Positions 58,374 to 64,000 of a stretch of DNA of 64,000 nt are shown one piece after another. Origin of the DNA: Motilibacter aurantiacus (lineage in GTDB: Bacteria > Actinomycetota > Actinomycetes > Motilibacterales > Motilibacteraceae); NCBI RefSeq assembly GCF_011250645.1, contig NZ_JAANNO010000008.1, positions 139,894 through 203,893 of the forward strand, given 5' to 3'. Position numbers and translations under genes: made by a program. The notes under the pieces were generated by a model. It ran no database searches, was not told where the DNA came from, and saw only the letters and a list, made by a program, of their open reading frames with translations. Positions within the stretch are counted from its first letter, which is position 1, and every line of letters begins with the position of its first letter.

Positions 58374-58991
58374 ATGCGTGCTTCAGGCAACGCCCTCCGC
58401 CTCCTGGCCGCGGTCCCCGCGGTCGCGCTCGCCGCGGTCATGGCCCCGGCCCCCGCCCAGGCCGCGGACCGCTCCCTCGCGACGGTGCTGACGTCGGACG
58501 GCAACACGTTCGACCGCAACGCGGCCGACTTCGACGTGCTCACCGAGGCCGTCCTCGCCGTGCTCGAGGCCAAGCCGAACTCTCCGGTGAAGGCGCTGAC
58601 CCAGGCGGGCACGGCCCTGACGGCGTTCGCGCCCAACGACCGGGCCTTCCGCTCGCTCGTCACCGACCTCACCGGCAAGCGCGTGCCCGCGGAGAAGCAG
58701 GTCTTCGCCGCGGTGGCCGGGCTGGGCATCGACACCGTCGAGACAGTGCTGCTCTACCACGTCGTGCCCGGCGCGGCGCTGGCCTCGCCGAAGGTGCTCG
58801 CCTCCGACGGCGCGACCCTCACCACGGCCCAGGGCGGCTCCCTCATCGTCCGCGTGGAGGGGAGCTCGGTGACCCTTCGCGACCAGGACCCGGACGACAC
58901 CAACCCGGTCGTGGCCGCCGTCGACGTGAACAAGGGCAACCGGCAGATCGCGCACGTGATCGACCGGGTGCTGCGGCCCGCCGACCTGTAG
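58374..58991 (+). CDS. Secreted fasciclin-domain protein
   Basis: The protein has 205 residues. A signal peptide (LRLLAAVPAVALAAVMAPAPAQA) precedes a FAS1 domain with DFDVLTEAVLAVLE, the H1 box ALTAFAPNDRAFRSL, the YH motif VLLYHVVPG and the H2 box AAVDVNKGNRQIAHVIDRVLRP. FAS1 domains mediate adhesion or surface contacts. The start is ATG at 58374 behind GGAAGGA. It follows the deiminase but is separated from it by a terminator. Confidence 0.9.
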   Translation: MRASGNALRLLAAVPAVALAAVMAPAPAQAADRSLATVLTSDGNTFDRNAADFDVLTEAVLAVLEAKPNSPVKALTQAGTALTAFAPNDRAFRSLVTDLTGKRVPAEKQVFAAVAGLGIDTVETVLLYHVVPGAALASPKVLASDGATLTTAQGGSLIVRVEGSSVTLRDQDPDDTNPVVAAVDVNKGNRQIAHVIDRVLRPADL

Positions 58992-59042
58992 ACCCCGCTC
59001 CGGGTCGCGGTCCGCAGGACCGCGGCCCGGCATCGGCGGGGC

Positions 59043-60365
59043 TCAGCCGTAGTCCTCGCCCCAGGCGGTGCGGCTCTCGAGCAGGTCGTCGATGTCGGCC
59101 GGGGAGCCACCTCCGGGCAGGTCGTAGGAGTCGACCATGGTCTGCTCGGCCGGCACCCACCAGCGGCGCCAGGTGAAACTGGTGCCGTCGGCGCACTCCG
59201 TCTCCCAAGCCCAGTACTCCGCGGGCTTCCCGCCGACGGTTCGGTCGCCGGAGTCGACGAGAGTCCGCCCGGTGGTGCCGGCTTCGCGGGCCGTCGTGAA
59301 CTGCGCCCCCGCCAGTCGGTTGCATCCACTGGGGATGTCGTGACGGAGCTTCTGCGGGGTCGGCACGTAGCCAAGCACCGACTCCGGGTCCGGAGTGACG
59401 GCGCCGCCCTGGCTCGGGACGCCGCCCTCGCCGGTGAAGAAGGCCTTCCCGCGCACGAGCACACCGTCGACCGGGCAGGTCTGGATACGGTCGATCGGGC
59501 CCGGGCCGACGCAGTCCGCCGCCCGTGAGAAGTCGGTCCAGTCCAGCGGGACCGTGAGGGTCAGGCCGTTGCCCTGGGTGGGGACGTTCATCGTGGTCGG
59601 CTCGGCGGCATCCTCGATCCGCGCGGCCCGCGCCGCGGCGACCGCGTCGGGCTCGGCGGCGTCGGCCCGCAGCACCAGGTCCGTGTCCTCGAAGTGCCAT
59701 TCGACGTAGGCCTTGCCGTCCGGGCACTCCAACCGGGAGCGCTCCGCGGGCCGGGAGCCGACCTGGTCGGGCCCTTCGCCGACCCGTTCCGGTGTACGGA
59801 TCTCCTGGCCCGGCGTGGGCTGCTCGTCCATGCACAGCCACGCCGTCGACATCTGCGAGCTGTCGAACTGAATGTAGCCGTTCGACCCGGCTGCCGACTC
59901 CGCGGTCAGCCGGAGGACGACGACGCCGCCGTCGCATCGTCCGCCGCCCCGCGTCCCCGGTGCGTGCAGGCATGCGGCATCGACGTAGTCGGGAGCGATG
60001 TCAGGCAGCAGGTCGGCGCCGCTCGCCGCGGGCGACGGAGTCGTGCCGCTGCCGTACGGCTCGGCCACCCAGCCCGCGGGCACGTCGACCGTGACCCCCG
60101 CGAACGTCAGCGGTGTGTCCCACGCCCGGGGATCAGGCGAGGCCGACCCGCTCGCCCCCGGCTCTGGCGCGGCCACCTCGTGTGCCCCGTACGTCACGCC
60201 GCCGGCGATCACCCCCAGCAGCGCGGCGGCCACGGCCGGCGCGATCCAGCGGGGTGCGGGGCGCGGGGGAACGGCGGCGGGCACGAGGTCGCCGCCGCGT
60301 ACCGACTCGGCCCGGGCGGCGAGGGCGGCCCGCAGCCGCCGCTCCGTAGGGGTCTCCTCGCTCAT
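59043..60365 (-). CDS. Membrane-anchored partner of a SigE-type sigma factor
   Basis: The protein has 440 residues. A short cytosolic N-terminus (MSEETPTERRLRAALAARAE) precedes a single helix (41-60, IAPAVAAALLGVIAGGVTYG) and a large Cys-containing exterior part with two similar lobes (TFAGVTVDVPAGW and GLTLTVPLDW openings). No enzyme motif is seen. It overlaps the sigma-factor stop by ATGA. By position and topology it may be the anti-sigma factor or sensor for that sigma factor, though no ZAS zinc motif is present. Confidence 0.65.
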   Translation of the reverse strand: MSEETPTERRLRAALAARAESVRGGDLVPAAVPPRPAPRWIAPAVAAALLGVIAGGVTYGAHEVAAPEPGASGSASPDPRAWDTPLTFAGVTVDVPAGWVAEPYGSGTTPSPAASGADLLPDIAPDYVDAACLHAPGTRGGGRCDGGVVVLRLTAESAAGSNGYIQFDSSQMSTAWLCMDEQPTPGQEIRTPERVGEGPDQVGSRPAERSRLECPDGKAYVEWHFEDTDLVLRADAAEPDAVAAARAARIEDAAEPTTMNVPTQGNGLTLTVPLDWTDFSRAADCVGPGPIDRIQTCPVDGVLVRGKAFFTGEGGVPSQGGAVTPDPESVLGYVPTPQKLRHDIPSGCNRLAGAQFTTAREAGTTGRTLVDSGDRTVGGKPAEYWAWETECADGTSFTWRRWWVPAEQTMVDSYDLPGGGSPADIDDLLESRTAWGEDYG

Positions 60366-60910
60366 CGCTTCGCCTCCAGGGCTTTCTCGACCGCGTCGAG
60401 GGCGCGGCTGGCCGTGGACTTCACGGCGCCGCGGGAGATGCCCAGCGTCTCGGCGATCCCGGCCTCGTCGAGGCCGGACCAGTAGCGCAGCACCAGCACC
60501 TCGCGCTGCCTCGGGGCCAGGGCGCGGACGGCATCGAGCACTTCGCGGTGCTCCTCGGCGAGCACCGCCCTCGCCTCGGGGGAGTCGCCGGGCGGCTCGT
60601 GCGGCGGGACGTACCCGCGGGCCGTCCGCCGCCGCCGCAGCGCGGAGCGGGAGGCGTTGACGACCGAGACGCGCAGGTACGCCAGGGCCCGGTCTGGGTC
60701 GGGGAGCAGCCGCCGCGACCGGGCGTGCAGCCCGGCGAAGGCGTCCTGCACGACGTCCTGCGCGGTCTCGAGGTCGTCGACCAGGAGCAGCGCGAGCCGG
60801 ACGAGCCCCAGCCGGTGCGCGGCGTACAGCTCGGGCAGCGTGGCCGGCGCGTCGTCGCCGTCGTCCCCCTCGTCGCGCGCGTGCTGCGCCGCCTCGCCGC
60901 CCTGCGTCAT
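60362..60910 (-). CDS. RNA polymerase sigma factor, SigE-type ECF family
   Basis: This 182-residue protein has region 2 (LPELYAAHRLGLVRLALLLV, then AQDVVQDAFAGLHAR) and region 4 (LAPRQREVLVLRYWSGLDEAGIAETLGISRGAVKSTASRAL). The latter is the WSGL form common to the SigE-like actinobacterial sigma group. ATG at 60910 follows GGGGGAGG; a GTG/ATG further upstream lacks such a site. An acidic N-terminal tail (ARDEGDDGDDA) precedes region 2. It is coupled to a membrane protein that may regulate it. Confidence 0.92.
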   Translation of the reverse strand: MTQGGEAAQHARDEGDDGDDAPATLPELYAAHRLGLVRLALLLVDDLETAQDVVQDAFAGLHARSRRLLPDPDRALAYLRVSVVNASRSALRRRRTARGYVPPHEPPGDSPEARAVLAEEHREVLDAVRALAPRQREVLVLRYWSGLDEAGIAETLGISRGAVKSTASRALDAVEKALEAKR

Positions 60911-60967
60911 CGGCCTCCCCCTCGTCACACCCTGCAAGACACCCGGGGGCCGCGCAGGTTGCGCCGG

Positions 60968-61864
60968 TCAGCGGGGAAGCTGCGCCAGCCACGCCCGCTG
61001 GCCGGCCACCGAGACGCGCAGTGACGCCGTACGCGCCGCCAGCCCGAGCGCGTCGACGAACGCGTCCCCGCGCGCCACGGCATAGGCGAGCGCGCCGTGG
61101 AACGCGTCGCCGGCGCCGAGGGTGTCGCGCACCTCGACGGCGGGCGGCTGCACGGTGCCCGACCCTGCGGGCGAGACCCAGCGGACCGGGCCGCCCGCGT
61201 GCGTGACCGCGACGAAGGGGACGCCGCGCTCGCGCAGGCCGGCGACGGTCGCCTCCTCGTCGCCGGCGCCGGGGGTGCGGAACGCCGCGGAGCAGGCGGC
61301 GATGTCCACGAGCGGCAGCAGATCCTCGAGCACGTCCTTCCAGCTGCCGGCGTCGAGCACGACGGGCACCCCCGCGTCCCGGGCCGCACGCGCGGCCGTG
61401 AGGGCGGGCTCGGGGTGATGGCCGTCGAGCAGCAGGACCGCGCTCTCCCGCGCGAGCCGGGCCAGGCCGGGCGGCGCGCCGACCCGCTGGTGGGAGGCGC
61501 CGAGCGACACCACCGCCCGCTCGCCGGTCGCGTCGGCCACGAGCACGGTCGCCACGGCGGGCGGCTCCTCGATCGCGGGGGTGGCGTCGCGCACGTCCAC
61601 CCCGTGCGCCGCCAGGTCGGCGTGCGCCTGGGCGGCGAGCGGATGGGCCCCCAGCGCGGTCGCGAGGACGGGGCTGCCGCCGAGTGCGGCGTACGTCACG
61701 GCGGCGTTGGCGGCGGGGCCTCCCGCGGCCAGCTCCTGGGAGAGCGCGACGACCTTCTCGTCGGCGGCGGGCACGTGCTCCACCCGGTAGACGGCGTCTA
61801 GGGTGGCGAGCCCCACGAAGAGGCCCCGGAGCCCGGAATCGGCAGGCTGCATGCGCGGCAGCAT
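60968..61864 (-). CDS. PfkB-family carbohydrate/nucleoside kinase
   Basis: This 298-residue ribokinase-fold enzyme has GLFVGLATLDAVYRVEHVP at the N-terminus, the Gly-pair AAGGPAANAAVTYAALGG, and the C-terminal signature VRDTLGAGDAFHGALAYA with the catalytic Asp. The substrate (fructose derivative, ribose, nucleoside) is not decided. Start at 61864, with AGGG 7 bases ahead; an ATG at 61852 is possible. It is divergent from fba, which hints at sugar metabolism, but this is weak. Confidence 0.88.
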   Translation of the reverse strand: MLPRMQPADSGLRGLFVGLATLDAVYRVEHVPAADEKVVALSQELAAGGPAANAAVTYAALGGSPVLATALGAHPLAAQAHADLAAHGVDVRDATPAIEEPPAVATVLVADATGERAVVSLGASHQRVGAPPGLARLARESAVLLLDGHHPEPALTAARAARDAGVPVVLDAGSWKDVLEDLLPLVDIAACSAAFRTPGAGDEEATVAGLRERGVPFVAVTHAGGPVRWVSPAGSGTVQPPAVEVRDTLGAGDAFHGALAYAVARGDAFVDALGLAARTASLRVSVAGQRAWLAQLPR

Positions 61865-61975
61865 CGCACCCTGCCCGAGCCGGCGCGTGCCCGTGGGAGA
61901 CTGAGGCCGAGCACGTCCGGCTCCCGCCCGCTCGGGAGCCCCCCGAACCAGCCCGAATCAGTGCGAGGTAGCCCA

Positions 61976-63004
61976 ATGCCCATCGCGACCCCTGAGGTCT
62001 ACGCCGAGATGCTCGACAAGGCGAAGGCCGGCGCCTTCGCCTACCCGGCGATCAACGTCACGTCCTCCTCCACGCTCAACGCGACGCTGCGCGGCTTCGC
62101 CGAGGCGGGCTCGGACGGCATCATCCAGGTCTCGACGGGCGGCGCGGAGTACGCGTCCGGCTCGAACATCAAGGACATGGTCACCGGCGCGGTGGCGCTG
62201 GCCGAGTACGCGCACGTCGTGGCCGCGAAGTACGACATCAACGTCGCGCTCCACACCGACCACTGCCAGAAGGAGAAGCTGGACACCTACGTCCGGCCGC
62301 TGCTGGCGATCTCCCAGGAGCGCGTCGACAAGGGCCAGAACCCGCTCTTCCAGTCGCACATGTGGGACGGCTCGGCCGTCGAGCTGCACGAGAACGTCGA
62401 CATCGCCGAGGACCTGCTGGCCGCCTGCGCCAAGGCCAACGTCGTCCTCGAGATGGAGATCGGCGTCGTCGGTGGCGAGGAGGACGGCGTCGTCGGCGAG
62501 ATCAACGAGAAGCTGTACTCGACCCCCGAGGACGCGCTGCTCGTCGCCGAGCGCCTCGGCACCGGCGAGAAGGGCAAGTACCTGCTCGCCGCCACCTTCG
62601 GCAACGTGCACGGCGTCTACAAGCCGGGCCACGTGAAGCTGCGCCCGTCGGTCCTCAAGGACCTGCAGGACGCGGTCGGCGCGAAGATCGGCAAGGACTC
62701 GCCGTTCCAGTTCGTCTTCCACGGCGGCTCGGGCTCGCTGCTCGAGGAGATCCGCGAGACGCTCGACTACGGCTGCGTGAAGATGAACATCGACACGGAC
62801 ACGCAGTACGCCTACTCGCGCCCGATCGCCGACCACTTCTTCAAGAACTACGACGGCGTCCTCAAGGTCGACGGCGGCATCGGCAGCAAGAAGGCCTACG
62901 ACCCGCGCACCTACCTCAAGGCCGCCGAGGGTGGCCTGGCCGCCCGCGTCGTCGAGGCGTGCGAGGCGCTCCGCTCGACCGGCACGTCGCTGTCGCAGAG
63001 CTGA
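61976..63004 (+). CDS. fba: Class II fructose-bisphosphate aldolase
   Basis: This 342-residue zinc enzyme cleaves fructose 1,6-bisphosphate. Metal and catalytic residues are visible in ALHTDHC (His93, Asp95, His96), TFGNVHGVY (His) and VFHGGSGS (His). The YDGVLKVDGGIGSKKAYDPR tail and overall length match the actinobacterial long class II form. ATG at 61976 behind GAGGT. Monocistronic, followed by a strong hairpin. Convergent with the DsbA-like gene. Confidence 0.96.
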   Translation: MPIATPEVYAEMLDKAKAGAFAYPAINVTSSSTLNATLRGFAEAGSDGIIQVSTGGAEYASGSNIKDMVTGAVALAEYAHVVAAKYDINVALHTDHCQKEKLDTYVRPLLAISQERVDKGQNPLFQSHMWDGSAVELHENVDIAEDLLAACAKANVVLEMEIGVVGGEEDGVVGEINEKLYSTPEDALLVAERLGTGEKGKYLLAATFGNVHGVYKPGHVKLRPSVLKDLQDAVGAKIGKDSPFQFVFHGGSGSLLEEIRETLDYGCVKMNIDTDTQYAYSRPIADHFFKNYDGVLKVDGGIGSKKAYDPRTYLKAAEGGLAARVVEACEALRSTGTSLSQS

Positions 63005-63020
63005 CGCACCCCCGCTGACA

Positions 63021-63058
63021 CGGAGCCGCCCGGGAGCACCTGCTCCCGGGCGGCTCCG
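63021..63058 (+). terminator. Terminator hairpin downstream of fba
   Basis: A perfect 17-bp stem (63021-63037 with 63042-63058) with a 4-base loop begins 17 bases after the fba stop and just before the stop of the converging gene. Probably bidirectional. Confidence 0.85.
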
Positions 63059-63074
63059 CCCGTCTGCTCAGGGC

Positions 63075-63698
63075 CTACTGCGCGGTCTCCCTGGCCACCT
63101 GCTCGAGCACCCGCAGGAACGTGGCCGGGTCCTGAGCGCCCTGCACGGCGTACTTGCGGTCGACGACGTACGTCGGGACGGCCGTGATGCCGATGTCGCG
63201 CGCCGCCGCCAGCTCCTCCTGGACCTCGGCGGCCCCCTCGTCGCTCGCGAGGTACGCCTCCACCGCCGATCGGTCGAGCCCGGCCTCCGCCGCGACGTTG
63301 GCCAGCGTCTCGTGGTCGCCGACGTCGCGGCCCTCGGTGAAGTAGGCCCGCAGCAGCCGCTCCTTGAGGTCGGGCTGCACGCCCTGCCGCCGGGCGTACG
63401 CGATCAGCCGGTGCGCGTCGAGCGTGTTCACGGCGAGCGCGTCGGCCATCCGGAAGTCCAGCCCCTCGGCGGCCGCCAGCTCGGTGACGTGCGCCTGCAT
63501 CTCCTCGACGCGGTCGCCGAACTTCGCCCGCAGGTGCTCGTCGAGCGGGCGGGCGGAGTCCGGGGCGGACGGGTCGAGCACGAACGCGTGGTACTCGACC
63601 TCGACGTCCCCGTCGAACGCCTCCAGCGCCTTCTCCAGCCGGCGCTTGCCGATGTAGCACCAGGGGCAGGCAACGTCGGACCACACGTCGATCTTCAT
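63075..63698 (-). CDS. DsbA family oxidoreductase (FrnE-like)
   Basis: This 207-residue thioredoxin-fold protein has the active-site CPWC (Cys11-Cys14) in WSDVACPWCYIG, a helical insertion (~60-150) and cis-Pro loop ITAVPTYVVD. There is no signal peptide, so it acts in the cytosol. FrnE-type proteins are linked to oxidative-stress defence and polyketide or redox chemistry. ATG at 63698; a GTG 15 bases upstream is possible. Confidence 0.9.
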   Translation of the reverse strand: MKIDVWSDVACPWCYIGKRRLEKALEAFDGDVEVEYHAFVLDPSAPDSARPLDEHLRAKFGDRVEEMQAHVTELAAAEGLDFRMADALAVNTLDAHRLIAYARRQGVQPDLKERLLRAYFTEGRDVGDHETLANVAAEAGLDRSAVEAYLASDEGAAEVQEELAAARDIGITAVPTYVVDRKYAVQGAQDPATFLRVLEQVARETAQ

Positions 63699-63828
63699 GC
63701 AGAGGTCAACCACGTCGCGGCGCCCGCTTCTTCCCGGCGCCCGCCCGCGGCGTCCCCGTCCCCAGAGGCGTCCCTGCCGCAGGTCCAGCGCCGGGTTGTG
63801 ACCCGCTGCCGACCGGACGTGGCGCCGG

Positions 63829-64000
63829 TCAGGACACCGGCACCCACGGCGGCATGACCACGTCCAGCGCCGGTACCGACCCCTGCGTGCGCCGCGTCTC
63901 CACGTCCCACCCCAGGGCCGCCGCGGCCTCGCCCACGTCGTCCGCCGACGAGACGGCCGCCCCCTTGCCCAGGCGCTCGACCAGCTCGCGCGCGAGCAGG
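63829..64000 (-). CDS. C-terminal end of an unidentified protein (partial)
   Basis: A minus-strand frame enters at the window edge and ends with TGA at 63829-63831. The last ~57 residues include a helix (ARELVERLGKGAAVSSADDVGEAAAALG) and a short strand-rich end (SVPALDVVMPPWVPVS). Codon pattern looks genuine. Too short to name. Confidence 0.5.
   Translation of the reverse strand, partial: LLARELVERLGKGAAVSSADDVGEAAAALGWDVETRRTQGSVPALDVVMPPWVPVS

Overview
The window is chromosomal DNA of a very high-G+C actinobacterium (Actinomycetota). The evidence is strong G/C bias at third codon positions, many GTG starts, many 1-4 base stop/start overlaps, HspR with HAIR-type operators, a DUF4235 protein, a mini-actin paired with a TraR/DksA protein, and several starts that look leaderless behind TANNNT -10 boxes. 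No plasmid, prophage, insertion sequence or CRISPR array is visible. Gene density is high and most genes are housekeeping or stress-related. The exact genus cannot be fixed from the sequence alone.

Layout. 1-3671: end of cydB, then cydD and cydC (cytochrome bd oxidase and its assembly exporter). 3708-9763: SNF2/SWIM helicase, a TetR regulator, gap (GAPDH) and a DUF4917 protein; two near-identical 16-bp palindromes lie between tetR and gap. 9850-13495: a sirtuin, a short MreB-like actin coupled to a TraR/DksA zinc-finger gene, tRNA-Gly(CCC) and dcd. 13502-18743: a very large GAF/PAS/GGDEF/EAL protein, two small membrane proteins and a PAP2 phosphatase. 18739-29289: the heat-shock block dnaK-grpE-dnaJ-hspR and, further on, clpB. 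Three HAIR-like inverted repeats show that both transcription units are probably HspR targets. Between them lie an ACT protein, a DUF305 lipoprotein and a secreted LVIVD/FIMAH protein. 29375-33545: a TPR protein, an unknown protein, the DNA-alkylation repair pair ada-alkA/ogt, and a LysE exporter.

33654-39298: an ABC ATPase, a NarL-type histidine kinase and an FtsX-type permease are translationally coupled. After them comes a membrane protein/winged-helix regulator pair behind a three-half-site operator. 39329-44713: DUF6766 with a 27-residue membrane peptide and a lipoprotein, a VOC protein, a Mug glycosylase, a stand-alone receiver, a NarL response regulator, a membrane protein and a PP2C phosphatase. 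44771-53344: an aminotransferase, an SDR, pyrE, a glycosyltransferase with two DedA proteins, a SpoU methyltransferase, a nucleoside hydrolase and an aldo/keto reductase. 53453-58991: a 15-bp tandem repeat, an acetyltransferase gene with an internal deletion, a CoA-disulfide-reductase-like flavoprotein, a roughly 590-bp spacer, a secreted protein-arginine deiminase with all four catalytic residues, and a secreted fasciclin protein. 59043-64000: a SigE-type sigma factor with a membrane-anchored partner, a PfkB kinase, class II fba, a DsbA/FrnE oxidoreductase, and the 3' end of an unidentified gene.

The most coherent regulatory picture is protein quality control under HspR. The most unusual items are the secreted arginine deiminase, the mini-actin/TraR pair with a terminator-like hairpin inside an open frame, the tetR-gap operator pair, the kinase-containing ABC operon without a response regulator, and the tiny membrane peptide ahead of DUF6766.
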